Part shown: positions 21,290 to 32,289 of the stretch, one piece after another
Position numbering within the stretch: the stretch's first letter is position 1
Layout of the letters: every line of letters begins with the position of its first letter
Source: Limnomonas spitsbergensis
Lineage: Eukaryota; Chlorophyta; Chlorophyceae; Chlamydomonadales
Length of the DNA: 64,000 bases
NCBI GenBank assembly: GCA_037349105.1
Contig: JAYJMM010000124.1
Span: 2,092,001-2,156,000 of the forward strand
Reading direction: 5' to 3'
Notes under the pieces: model-generated
What the model was told of the DNA's origin: nothing
The model's input: only the letters and a program-made list of their open reading frames with translations
Database searches by the model: none
Program-made: the position numbers and the translations under genes

Positions 21290-21835
21290 GCTGTTGTGTC
21301 ACCCTGTGACCGTCAGTCTGAAAGCTGAAGGATGCCTTTTGTCCCCTTCCACCCCCAATCCAGCCTCTAGGTTCCTCACACACTCCTCACCGCTGCCGAC
21401 CACAAGACTTCCTGCTAAGCCGTCAGTCTCTTGCCACCTGGCATGGGCCCGCCATTGCAGCCTGCCTTCACCTGCAGCCGGCCACACTGCCTCATACCAT
21501 ATCCTGATTCGTTACACCTTTCCCTGCCACACGGGAATGGGCGGACCCGCCGTAACTGCCAGTTTTCTACAGCTCTACGCCACTGCTGGCCACACCGCTT
21601 CATACCAACCAGGGCGGACCCGCTTTAACTGCCTGTTTCTATGACACCGCTGGTCACACTGCTTCATACCAACTTTGTACATCACTTTTCTGCTGCCCGG
21701 CGAGTACCCACCGCTGCAGCCTGCCTTCGCCCCGTCCCATAGAGCCCAGTCACTGCTATATTTGCAAAACAGCAGAAGCAGCGCAGCGGCCTTCAACCTG
21801 TGCTCTGAAAGGAGCCAAGGAAAAGTCAAGGTGAG
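21290..21835 (+). pseudogene. Spacer repeats ending in a CSD-like relic block, unit A
   Basis: Degenerate ~100-bp repeats with CCACACTGCTTCATACCAAC and TGCAGCCTGCCTTC run into SSAAAFNLCSERSQGKVK (21775-21830), followed immediately by AAG/GTGAGC and the 43-bp array. Confidence 0.45.
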
Positions 21836-23275
21836 CAGGATTTACATGTAAGGGTTTAGGTGACAGAGCCAAGGTGAGCAGGGTGTACAGGTGAGGGTTT
21901 AGGGTTTAGGCAGTACAGCCAAGGTGGGCAGGGTTTCTATATGAGTATGTAGGCAGCAAAGTCAAAGTGAGCAGGGTTTACATGTGAGGGTTTAGGCAGG
22001 GAAGCCAAGGTGAGCAGGGTTCATAGGTGAGAGTTTATGCGAAAGAGCCGACATGAGTAAGGTTTACAGGTGGGAGGTTACACAACGGAGCGAAGGTGAG
22101 CAAGGTGTACAGGTGAGGGTTCAGGCATCAGAGCCAAGGTGAGCAGGGTGTACATGTGAGGGTTTAGGCATCAGAGCCAAGGTGAGCAGGGTGTACAGGT
22201 GAGGGTTTAGGCATCAGAGCCAAGGTGAGCAGGGTGTACAGGTGAGGGTTAAGGCATCAGAGCCAAGGTGAGCAGGGTGTACAGGTGAGAGTTTAGGCAT
22301 CAGAGCCAAGGTGAGCAGGGTGTACAGGTGAGGGTTAAGGCATCAGAGCCAAGGTGAGCAGGGTGTACAGGTGAGGGTTTAGGCATCAGAGCCAAGGTGA
22401 GCAGGGTGTACAGGTGAGGGTTTAGGCATCAGAGCCAAGGTGGACAGGGTGTACAGGTGAGGGTTAAGGCATCAGAGCCATAGTGAGCAGGGTGTACAGG
22501 TGAGAGTTTAGGCATCAGAGCCAAGGTGAGCAGGGTGTACAGGTGAGGTTTCAGGCATCAGAGCCAAGGTGCGCAGGGTGTACAGGTGAGGGTTTACGCA
22601 TCAGAGCCAAGGGGAGCAGGGTGTACAGGTGAGGGTTCAGGCATCAGAGCCAAGGTGAGCAAGGTGTACAGGTGAGGGTTTAGGCATCAGAGCCAAGGTG
22701 AACAGGGTGTACAGGTGAGGGTTAAGGCATCAGAGCCAAGGTGAACAGGGTGTACAGGTGAGGGTTAAGGCATCAGAGCCAAGGTGAGCAGGGTGTACAG
22801 GTGAGGGTTAAGGCATCAGGGCCAAGGTGCGCAGGGTGTACAGGTGAGGGTTTAGGCATCAGAGCCAAGGTGAGCAAGGTTTACAGATGAGGGTTTAGGT
22901 AACAGAGCCAAGGTGGACAGGGTGTACAGGTGAGGGTTAAGGCATCAGAGCCAAGGTGAGCAGGGTGTACAGGTGAGGGTTTAGGCATCAGAGCCAAGGT
23001 GAGCAGGGTTCACGGGTGAGGGTTTAGGCATCAGAGCCAAGGTGGACAGGGTGTACAGGTGAGGGTTAAGGCATCAGAGCCAAGGTGGACAGGGTGTACA
23101 GGCGAGGGTTAAGTCGACAGAGCCAAGGTGAGCAGGGTTTACAGGTGAGAGTTTATGCGAAAGAGCCGACATGCGTAAGGTTTACAGGTGAGGGTTTAGG
23201 TTACAGAGCCAAGGTGGGCAGGGCTCACAGGTGAGGGTTTAGGTGACAGTGCCAAGGGGAGCAGGGTTTGTTTGT
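21836..23275. repeat. 43-bp tandem array, about 33 copies, unit A
   Basis: Monomer contains CCAAGGTGAGCAGGGTGTAC, AGGTGAGGGTTTAGGC and ATCAGAG, and repeats every 43 bp. The central copies (22085-23100) share GGCATCAGAGCC, while both ends carry older variants (GACAGAGCC, GCAAAGCC, GCGAAAGAGCCGACATG). Each monomer has two GTGAG donor-like sites and one AGGGTTTAGG phrase similar to plant/algal telomere repeats. Confidence 0.95.
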
Positions 23276-24180
23276 GGGGGAGTAGGCAACAAGGAAAGGC
23301 TAAACCCTAAGCCCCATTTGGGCCCCCTTCGTCAACTACTGTATCGGCAGCACCGCTGCGGTAGGAATATATCCATCGCCTCTCAGGAAGCCTGATTCCT
23401 TCCTCTTCACTGTTATACCCTTTTGGCACCACATGGACGAAATACCTGTGAAGTTTGTGAAGTTGTTACAGTCCAACAGAGCATCACACTTGATGCATGG
23501 GACATGTGCCCGTAAACCGGTACAGGCACTTGATACACTAGGACAGAAAGCGAAAACCAGTGACCCCCCTGGGCACGTAACTAGCAGAAAACCACGACAG
23601 TGGCGTGGGAATGAACCCCATAGTGCAGAATATGTATAATAGATAAGCACCTGAATGCTGAAACATGCTTTGTGTCCCCTTCTGCACCCAAATAAGCCCT
23701 TCACCCAGTCATCTCCGCTGCCAATGACGCCGCATCCTGACTTTCCTTGAGTTCGCCTCCGCCTGGTGCGTACCCGCCATTGCGGCCCGCCCTTTGCCAC
23801 GCCCTGTTGAACCCAGCGGCTACTCTATCTGCATCACCAGTGCCACGGTCCTTGACATCTGCTCCGACAAGGATGGCGGCAAGGTTGACTGCAAATTCAA
23901 GATGCACGAGGTGGGCAGGTTGTGGAAGCCAAGATATCGGAGACAAAGTTTGAAAGGCAGTGCGGCGGTCTTCAACATCTGCTCCGATAAGATCTAGGTA
24001 AAGAGGGAGCAGGGTTTCCAGTGAGGGTTACTGCGGCAGGGCCCAGGTGAGCAAGGCCAGCGCTAGGGTTAGGGGTTAGGCAGCAAAGCCAATGGGTGTA
24101 GGTGTAATGGGTTATATTTAGGGTTTAGTCAGGAAATGCGAGATGTACAAAGTGATAGCTCGGCCACTGTCGTGACTGAT
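23276..24180. other. Spacer with a dispersed block and CSD-like relics, unit A
   Basis: 23455-23635 is the diverged copy of 2775-2970. 23800-24000 carries two relics in one frame: EPSGYSICITSATVLDICSD followed by KDGGKVDCKF, and AVFNICSDKI before a stop. Degenerate 43-bp copies follow (24000-24090). Confidence 0.45.
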
Positions 24181-24378
24181 TGACATGCTGTGCAGTCCTC
24201 TGCGATCCTTGGAGTTGATATTACTGCATGAATGCATGCGCCCAACAGCCTGCCTTATGAAACTGCCTGGGACCGCAACCCTAAATCAGAAGATCATGTA
24301 CACAGCTGAAAACATGCGAGGAAAAACAGTATTTTGCATGTGTGTCAGGCCAGCCTCCTAGATTGCCATGTCTAACGA

Positions 24379-24640
24379 CTTTCTTTGAAGTGCACGTTTC
24401 TGTTATATTCCAACACCTGGACCATGGACATGTGTAGGGTCCTTTCATAAGACATGTAAAATTACCTGCTATAGCTTTCCAGGCCATTCAAACGCCAACT
24501 GGCAACTGCTTTCTTTGAAGTGCATGTTTCTGGTATGTTCTAAAATACCAGAACCCTGGGCATGTGTATGGTCCTTACCTTTCATAAGACATGTAAATTA
24601 CCTGCTATAGCTTTCCAGGCCATTCAAACGCCAACTGACA
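24379..24640. repeat. ~130-bp tandem duplication, unit A only
   Basis: CTTTCTTTGAAGTGCA through CATTCAAACGCCAACTG occurs twice (from about 24379 and 24508); unit B has a single version (57815-57945). The two copies differ by several bases, so this is not very recent. Confidence 0.85.
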
Positions 24641-24654
24641 ACTGTTTTAACTCC

Positions 24655-24880
24655 CAAACCCTGAACCCTCGAGGCCACGCTGACTCAGCGCTTGGCTACC
24701 TGAGGAACAGCAGGTCAACGTCGTGTTGACTGTGGTGGAGCTGGTCAGCTGCTCAGCAGCTTCCACCTTATTGCGGTATGGATCAGCCACATGATTGGTT
24801 CCTTTAGAAGCTGATTGTTGTGCTGCAGTGGAGCAGTCATAACAGTAGTGTGGGCATGAGGGTGTGGATGCTGTTGCACA
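24655..24880 (+). pseudogene. LPED-like relic block, unit A
   Basis: Reads LPEEQQVNVVLTVVEL, then after a one-base shift SAAQQLPPYCGMDQPHDW. 24881-25500 has only degenerate spacer sequence and one GGGCTGGCTGCACCAG element (25330-25420). Confidence 0.45.
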
Positions 24881-25500
24881 ACTGCCGGCGTGTGATGGCT
24901 TTCACGCCGCCCTAGTCAAGAAGTCATACATGTGAGGGCTTCAGGCTGTGGACGTGCTGAAGCTGCTAGGCAGCTGCCTATACCTACTGGCGCCGTCCCA
25001 TAGGAGCTGTCATGCAGACGAGAGCACGAGATGGTGAAACGATAGAAACTGTTGAGCAGCTGCCGGCATGCAACACGAGGGCGTGGGGGGGCGAGAACAT
25101 GGGTGTTGGAAGGCAGAGAAGTGAGGGTGAGGACATGAGGGGGGGTGAGGAAACCTTGATTTAGGAATGGAAGGGTGGGGGATTCTTATATGTGATTGGG
25201 TGGATGATAAATTGCCACATCTGAAATGTGGGTGCAGGTGAGCGCAAGTTATACTTCAGGGACGTATACTATCGGTGTTCATTTGAATGGACACCAGACC
25301 ATCTTTGGGGTGGCCATCTCTGGGCCTAAGGCGACCAATTGTGACCGACCTTCGGCCGATGTCCCAAGCAAGAGGGCTGGCTGCACCAGACCCTGATGGC
25401 CGCAGGGCGTAGGCTGCTTTGTAGCTGAAGTGTAGCTGAGGTGCACAACAATATGTGGACCAACGTGCATATGCCGATTACAGGGGCTTGCATTTTACAG

Positions 25501-25960
25501 CTGGGAATCCGTAGGATGCGGTTCTTGGGGCTGGGAATCCGTAGGATGCGGTTCTTGGGGCTGGGAATCCGTAAGATGCGGTTCTTGATTGAATTAGGAT
25601 TACCGTACTTTTTTCGGGGGGGGCGTACTTTCTTTTCGGGGGGACCGTACGTAGGGGGACCGTACTTGGGTGGACCGTACTGAGGGGGGCCGTACTCTCT
25701 GCCGTATCAGCTAGATACTCGCCTCGTCTGCTCCCTAGCTTTCGATGATCATTTATGGGCTTATCGACACTGACACTGAAAATGTCGACGCACGCACGAT
25801 AGTATACCGTACTATCAGCGATCTGCCGACTGCCGGGCAAGATCGCAGCCCTATGCCCGGCAGAGGGCATTGTGTACATTGTGCAGGGGGCGGGGCGAAG
25901 ACTGAATCCGTAGGATGCGGTTCTTGGGGCTGGGAATCCGTAGGATGCGGTTCTTGAGCT
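25501..25960. repeat. 30-bp repeats interrupted by a ~310-bp insertion, unit A only
   Basis: CTGGGAATCCGTAGGATGCG recurs at 25501, 25531 and 25561 (exact 30-bp period), then at about 25903 and 25931. Between them (25591-25902) lies sequence with several ACCGTAC(T/G) phrases, G-runs, and a TGCCGGGCA/TGCCCGGCA inverted repeat. Unit B has only one degenerate 30-bp unit at 58803-58833 and no insertion. Confidence 0.8.
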
Positions 25961-26129
25961 CAAGTATGTAGATCACCTTGTTCAATATAATGGCTGCCTA
26001 TAAATCATGCATGATATCTGGCTGGATCTATATTTTCACCCGTGAGACCGCTGGGTGAGTGCGTGGGATACCTTCCAGATTCCTGGCAGCGAATTGGTGA
26101 ATTCATTCCTGACAGCTTTGTTGCTCTTG

Positions 26130-27180
26130 CCTTGTGAGAGTGTTGAGTGCGGCCTTAGATGTATGATGGCAAGAAAGTCATGTGCTGCCATCTGTGTCTT
26201 TTCCGCATCACTGCTTATTTCAGGGTTCTTCAGCTACAATTCAGCTACGTTGCGGCCTTCAGCTACGGGGACCTAATGCTTCAAGCCCTGAAGCTGCGAT
26301 CCCCGGCCGCAAGCCCAACATAATTTGGTCCCATTTGACCCGATGGGGAGGGCGGCGCAGCGATCAACAACGTGACGCCTGCTATTGCCAACGGTGCTGG
26401 GCTGAAAAACATGGTCAGAATGTGGAGGATGCGCTGCATGTGTACTTTCAGTGCCCAAGCGTGAAGGAGAGGCTGATGTCGAGAGGTTAGGCACACAGCC
26501 CGGAGGGCGCCAAGGATTTATAGCAGTTGCTCCAGGGCAGGAATGGGTGTGAGGCCCTGGCTTTTGTTGAGGACGTGGTAGACTTTGTTAAGGGATATTT
26601 TGTTGTATTTGTTTTGCCTCATTGGGGACTAGCTCTTTCCTTTTTGTCTATCCCTTGCTTTCAGGGCCTTTCCGTTTTTGAGAGGGGGTGGGTGGTTGGG
26701 TCTTTGCCATTTATGCTCTTCTCTGTTAATCCGCTTGCCTTGAGTTCCTTTCATTTTTACTCCCCACGAGATATGGACTAAGATAGCCCGATGGAAGGAA
26801 TTGGAGGCCCTGGCTTTTGTGGAACTTTATTGCGACGAATCTCTCCAGGGGCAGGGGATGCGGTTTGCCCGACTATTTTGTTCTTGTTGTTTGATAGGTG
26901 TGCTTGCTTTCCTTTCTTTCCTCCTGTGCTTCTCCCTTAACTCTTCTTGCTGCTGCATACGTGGCCGAGCTTTATGCGAACCGGCTTGAGCACTGAATAA
27001 ACTAGTCTCTAGTCGAACTCAGGTGCACACGTGTCGGACTTGGTCTTCTCTGCCTTCCCGGCCTTTCCCTCTGTTCCTTCCCCCCCTCTTCATTTTCGTG
27101 TCTTTTCTCCCTTCTGAACAGTTGGGCGCCCACTCGGCTGAGCTTTGAGCGGGCCCAGAGGTGTTGACTGAATAAACTAG
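26130..27180 (+). pseudogene. LINE-like 3' end relics with tail, unit A
   Basis: CYCQRCWAEKHGQNVEDALH followed by VYFQCPSVKERL (26370-26475), then GCEALAFVEDVVDFVKG (26548-26597), a second partial GGPGFCGTL-like copy at 26800-26860, and the 3' UTR and tail at 27000-27172 (AGTTGGGCGCCCACTCGGCT, GAGCGGGCCCAGAGGTG). Stops and shifts break the frame. The context matches 12286-13700. Confidence 0.6.
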
Positions 27181-27413
27181 GAGTGAGGTGTCACGTCAGT
27201 TTCAATAAACCAAGACTGAGCGAAAGATAAATCAGTGTGCCTCCTGGGATGAGTACCAGATAAAAAATCCACTGTGGTCTGGGGGGGAAAAACTACTGAG
27301 AAACACGTAATTTCCACCGACAAACCACTTGCATATCAACATGGTTCAGAAACAACGGAGCGTTATGAGAAGTTGAACATGGCCTGGTATCAAAATACCG
27401 TAAATAATAAGAA

Positions 27414-28799
27414 TCAACATGAAACAAAGTCTGGAAGACTTAGCTTCTTAGAAGCCCAGGACAGCTGTCTACGTCCCGCGGCAGTGAAGCTTGGCAACCT
27501 TGCCTCAGCCTCGGGGACAAAGGCATCCGTGAAGGCAACATTGGCGTGCCCCAGCGTCGCAATGGCCCAGAGAATATTGGCCAGGTTTTGCGAGTTGAAG
27601 TCGTGCAACTTGGCCTTTGCCACAATGAGAAGAGCATCTGTGAAGGCTGCGTTGGTGTGCCCCAGCGTTGCCATGGCCCAAAGAGTGTTGGCCAGGTTTT
27701 GCGAGTTGAAGTTGGGCAACTTGACCTTTGCCGCAATGAGAAGAGCATTAGTGAAGGCTGTGTTGGTGTGCCCCAGTGTCGCCATGGCCCAAAGAGTGTT
27801 GGCCATGTTTTGCTCATCAAAGGTGGGCAACTTGGCTATTGCAACAGAGAGAAGAAAGTTAGTGAAGGCTGCATTGGTGTGCCCCAGCGTCGCCATGGCC
27901 CATAGAGTGTTGGCCAGGGCTTGCGGATTGAAGTTGGGCAGCTTGGCTTTTGCCGCAAGGAGAAGATCCTCTGTGAAGGCTGCGTTGCTGTGCCCGAGCG
28001 TCGCCATGGCCCAGAGAGTGTTGGCAATGTCTTGTTCATTGAAGTTTGGCACCTTTGTCTCTGCCTCAAGGAGAAGGGCAGTAATGAAAGATGTGTCGGT
28101 GTGGCCTAGCTTCGCCAAAGCACAAATAGTATTGGCCAGGTTTTGCGAATTGAAGTCTGACAAGACACCTGACCTAGCCTTTTGGACCAAAGCAGATAGC
28201 AGTGGCTCGTCATGGAAATTTAGCTTGGCCAGAGCGTACATGCAGTTGGCCAGAGCTTGAGAACCCATGTCCGGCACATGCTTCCTGACCAGATCCGCTA
28301 GAATTGATACAGTTTCTGCCTCCCTCCCACCAGGCCTGACCGGGCCATGAAACAGCCTTTGAGCTTGTATCATGGCAGTTGATGCATGAATGAAATCAAA
28401 GCTGGACCTGAACTCCTCAACCAGAAAGCGCAGCTGGTCCAAAGTTGTGCAGTTCTTGATCCTGGAATTCAGCTGTTTAGCATTGATAGTACCCCCGCCT
28501 CCTCCTTCTGTGCGACGTGGCACTCCAGTAGGGATGCTGCCCTCCCGTGTTCCAGACCTGCCACCTGCCGGCTGCGGTTGATTCTGCCGGTCCACACGCT
28601 GTTGCGGCCGCTGTGGCCGTGGGGCCAGCGGGACGTCTGCTGGATCTCCTCTGCTGCTGCCACCAGCCGCTGATACTGCAACGTATGGTCCATTCAGGTT
28701 GCTTGCATCCCGACTATAAGGTTGCGTCAACCTACTGGTGCCGATGGTGAGCTGTGTCGAGCGATGATGGCTTTGATGCAACCTCAGACTACTGACACC
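27414..28799 (-). CDS. OPR2, large exon: octotricopeptide-type helical-repeat protein
   Basis: Encodes 461 residues of a reconstructed 529-residue protein. Same order as OPR1: Pro/Gln/Arg-rich linker, conserved segment (LVEEFRSSFDFIHASTAM), a degenerate first repeat, then six 37-residue repeats (about 284-505), the first with LANTICALAKLGH and the others LANTLWAMATLGH-like, and a cap ending LSLPDFVSC. It begins at the acceptor TTTTGCGCAG/GGTGTC (28805-28799), phase 0 with the start exon 30236-30439. The frame is open for 42 more codons upstream of the acceptor, but these have no ATG and no counterpart in OPR1 or OPR3, so they are read here as intron. The likely role is organelle RNA binding, by family. 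Confidence 0.85.
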   Translation of the reverse strand, partial: GVSSLRLHQSHHRSTQLTIGTSRLTQPYSRDASNLNGPYVAVSAAGGSSRGDPADVPLAPRPQRPQQRVDRQNQPQPAGGRSGTREGSIPTGVPRRTEGGGGGTINAKQLNSRIKNCTTLDQLRFLVEEFRSSFDFIHASTAMIQAQRLFHGPVRPGGREAETVSILADLVRKHVPDMGSQALANCMYALAKLNFHDEPLLSALVQKARSGVLSDFNSQNLANTICALAKLGHTDTSFITALLLEAETKVPNFNEQDIANTLWAMATLGHSNAAFTEDLLLAAKAKLPNFNPQALANTLWAMATLGHTNAAFTNFLLSVAIAKLPTFDEQNMANTLWAMATLGHTNTAFTNALLIAAKVKLPNFNSQNLANTLWAMATLGHTNAAFTDALLIVAKAKLHDFNSQNLANILWAIATLGHANVAFTDAFVPEAEARLPSFTAAGRRQLSWASKKLSLPDFVSC

Positions 28800-30235
28800 C
28801 TGCGCAAAATGGGGAAACGGTCGATGGGGATTTCGTATGCTTTGTGAACCCCTATCTTCCGTGTCCCTCCAACATCTTGTTTGTGCTGAATTCAGATAAG
28901 ACAGGCATTGCAAGTCATCACACAAACGAACAATTATACAAATCTCGGTACTCCAGAATCTATCAACTAGAAAGTAAGAATGGCCACAAACAAGAGTTTT
29001 AAGAGTGCGGCGCCGATACCAGTACTGATAGTCAGTGTTTATTTAGGGCAGGCCAGGTCTCCTCTGCATGGCCAGCCCAGTGGCCAAACTGGGTCGATGA
29101 ACCAATCATTGACCAGCCTAGGGCCGGTGCTTTAGAGAATTGGAGAGGCAAAGTGACCCCCTTTAGGGTTTGCAGTTGGGCTGACTGCATCAGCCCTCTC
29201 CCTCCACCCCCTGCCGTACGCCGCGATGCATCAGCTCATATGCAGCTGTAGCATGTAAACAAATACGCAGCTGGTTGCACCATTTGATGGGCAACAGTCT
29301 GCAGCGCTGTCGGTATGAGTGCCATCCCGGTCCCGGCAGTCTTTATCTATTCCAGGGTGCGTCAAAAACAACTATGGAGGACGGCCAGGCGGCCACCACC
29401 AGGCCAATGGGGACCAAACCTTGACAAACCTACGGACGGTGGCCAAAGCAACAGGGCTGGCTACATCAGGCCCCCGCGGCCGTAGGCTGTGAGGCCATTC
29501 AAATATTGGCACAGTGTTCTTCAAGAGACATTGCCGGTAGCGTGGTGGTGTGGCCCACATTCTGCAGGCTGCCGTCAAGTCAGGGACTCCAGTAGCACTC
29601 ATCAGTTTATGTTAGGGTGCGTTTATTCACCTCTGTGGGCCTGCCAGGCAGCTACTACTAAGCCCAAAGGGGGGCAGAATTTGGCAAGACTATATCCAGT
29701 GGCGCAAGCAGCAGGGCTTGCATCATTCCCCCGGCCACATGCCGGACTGTGGCGGAAGCATGCCAGATACAAGAATGGGAAGCGAATGGGCCGATGGGGA
29801 CAACATCAAACAAAACCCAGCGCCGTTCCTCATTTCCTCATGTGCCTGCTTAATCTCCAGGTCAGTCTCTCATGCCCCAGTTCAATCCCTCATGCCCCAG
29901 CTCAATCCCTCATGCCCCAGCTCAGTCTCTCATGCCCCAGTTCAATCTTTCACGCCCCAGCTCAATCGCTCATTCCTTGTTCAATCTCTCATGCCCCAGC
30001 TCAGTAGCTCACCCCCTCATATTCTAGCTCGACATCTCATTCCCCAGCTGAGGTTCAATCTCTCATGATAGCCCCAGATTAATCACTGATCAGATTTCCA
30101 TGCCACAGCTCAAGCCCTCTGCACCCCAGTTCCATCCCTCACTGACTCATCGTCCCCTAGAACAGCAGCCCATCAGGCCTGACTGAGGCTGCTCATTCCT
30201 GCTTGGATCGACACACAAACAGCAGCATTACTCAC
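28800..30235 (-). other. OPR2 intron 2 (phase 0)
   Basis: Begins GTGAGT at 30235 and ends GCGCAG at 28800 on the minus strand. Contains the GGCC-type ~160-bp elements (29090-29280, 29410-29490, 29640-29780) and a CTCATGCCCCAG(C/T)TCAATC array with about nine copies (29865-30060), more regular than in OPR1. Confidence 0.7.
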
Positions 30236-30439
30236 CACGGCATTTTGACGATCTGGTGCTTTGAAGGCATGTGCTGACACGTCCAGAGTTGACAGGCCTA
30301 GTAATGATCCTCGTAAGCTAGGGAGCGGACGAAGGAGTCGAGGCGTGTGTCTAGCTGACAAGGCGGAGTGGTCGAGACGTGTCGTAGGAAGATGATGGCA
30401 AGGCGATGACAATGTCCAGCGACCCAGATAAGACGACAT
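30236..30439 (-). CDS. OPR2, start exon: transit-peptide-like N-terminus
   Basis: ATG at 30439, 68 codons, same length as in OPR1, with replacements such as Arg14 to Cys, Ser19 to Thr, Cys59 to Phe and the last codon GTG for ATG. Followed by GTGAGT. A short 5' UTR intron (30460-30547, GTAAGA...CTGCAG) of exactly the same 88-bp size lies upstream. Confidence 0.75.
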
Positions 30440-30894
30440 CTCGCTGCTGGTGGAGTAGGCTGCAGCAGGGAGAAGAAACACAATACAGGTAAAGAAACTG
30501 ACGGGAGGATCGCCGTGGAAGCAAGGTACCCAAACGCAGATTCTTACCTTCGGTAATAAAAAGCCGGTGGTTGATGATCAATCAATGAAGAAGCAGCGAT
30601 GATCAGGCTGCCGATTTGCGACCCTAGCATAATGCCAGAATGCCACCCGTGCGCCGGAAGGGTCGCAGCATTTGTGTTGAAAAAGTGGGAGATGGGACCA
30701 ACGGGAACGGTTGGGGCTGGTCCTACGTTTTGCTGGCCATGGTCAGGATAGAGGGTTTCATGTCAGTAAAGATAAATGCAACCTTTCCAGGAACTTTCTA
30801 TATTGCCTTCCATGTCAAAAGAACTCACCTTGCATGGCGCCTGGGCAGAGATGGGCATAGGACGATAACTTTCACATAAGAATACGCTCAACGC

Positions 30895-31130
30895 ATAAAC
30901 CTTAGCTATACTGCATGGTTTGTGGCTGGAGGTGGTGCGCTGCAAGCTAGATCCAGTCATCCAGGTGCAGTGCATGACTGCATGGCCGCCGCCGCACGGT
31001 GGGCCATGCGACACCCGACAATCATGGCGGTTGGATCCGCCGCGGTGATTGATCAAATGGCCATTTGATGGGCTGTGGCGCACCCTCCTGAGATCAGGAG
31101 GGTGAATGGCGTTGTGGGCCTCTGCAATGG
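30895..31130. promoter_or_regulatory. Conserved block upstream of OPR2, with the 18-bp palindrome
   Basis: Counterpart of 6560-6850; the palindrome ATCAAATGGCCATTTGAT is at 31052-31069. Only a few bases differ from OPR1A over ~200 bp. 31131-31990 is C/T-rich spacer as at 6880-7660. Confidence 0.4.
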
Positions 31131-31989
31131 AATGGGAACAAACCCAATCCTGGTGGGGCGGAAAAGGAATTAACAGGAGCGGAAGATAAATAGTCTAACA
31201 ACCATGCATATAAACATCCATGCAGCATCCCGCCGAGCATGCAAGAACCTCATGCTCTTAAAAGCAGGCATCAGTGTATGCGATGCCCCTTGCTTTCCCA
31301 TTATATACTCATGTAGCATGTGCTACCCCACGCAGCACTCACACACAATGGACAAAGGACAAAGCTTGTTCTTTTACATTCTCTTCTTCCCCCCAATTGT
31401 TCTGCACCCTGGGCCCGAGATGTAGTCCCCTCATCTCCCTCATTCCTCTCTCCCTCCCTCTCTCCCCCTCCACTTCGTCCAGCTCCCGCCTGCCCTTGGA
31501 CCTGTCCCTTCCCCCTCTCTGACGTTATCCTCAGCCTTACCGTCACCATTACTACCACACCCTCCTCTACTCTCTCTTGGCGGCTGCCACCAGACAGTAG
31601 GAGGCTGCCTACGCGTGCAAATGGCAGCAGGTGTCTCCTTTCCTGTCCACGGCTATCAGGACTCGATGGGGATTTCAACAACTCACCCACTGCCCCACAC
31701 TCAACCTTAACCACTGCTGCTTCAAACCAGGCCTGATGCCATCATGCCCTCAGATTTTAGGGCACCTCAGGATTGGAAATCTGAAATCGAAGAGTGCTGC
31801 TTGTCTCCTTCTGCCTGTAGGTTGTTCACACATTCGACCCTGCCGCCCGCTATAATGCTTCCTGATAAGCCGTCAGTGTGCTGCCGCCCGCCATCAGCCC
31901 GGCTGCCGACCACAATGATTCATATCACCACTTCACACCTCTTCAAACCAGGGATCTGTCGCCCGGTGCATACACACTGTAGTGGCCTG

Positions 31990-32115
31990 TCTTCAGCCTC
32001 AACTCCTTAAACCCTGTGACCGCTCTATCTGCTGCAGCATGGCAGTGGTCTTCAACATGCGCTTTGGTAAGGACTGGGTGAGCAAGGTCGGGGAGGTGTG
32101 AATGCCAAGGTGTGA
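31990..32115 (+). pseudogene. CSD-like relic block in the OPR2 flank
   Basis: Reads DRSICCSMAVVFNMRFGKDW followed by VSKVGEV and a stop. Similar to 7690-7750 but without the stop at GKD. Confidence 0.4.
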
Positions 32116-32289
32116 ATGCCCAGGTGTAAAAGGCCAGTGCAACAGCCTTCCATATCTGCTCCGATAGGTCCTGGGACAAGCCAGGGTGAACAGGGTTTAC
32201 GGGTCGGGGGCTAGGTTTGGGGGGTGAAGTCTGGAGAGGCAAGGTGATGTCTCCGCCACCATTGTGACTGAGTGCCATTCCATACAGTC

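Noticed and set aside
21836..23275. CRISPR array
   Set aside because: Repeats are contiguous 43-bp monomers without unique spacers, in a eukaryotic context.
27274..28260. 328-codon plus-strand frame antisense to OPR2 (and similar at 60576-61436, 3290-3784)
   Set aside because: The 111-bp repeat is a multiple of three, so an antisense frame free of stops in one unit stays open in all. The product only mirrors the OPR repeats.
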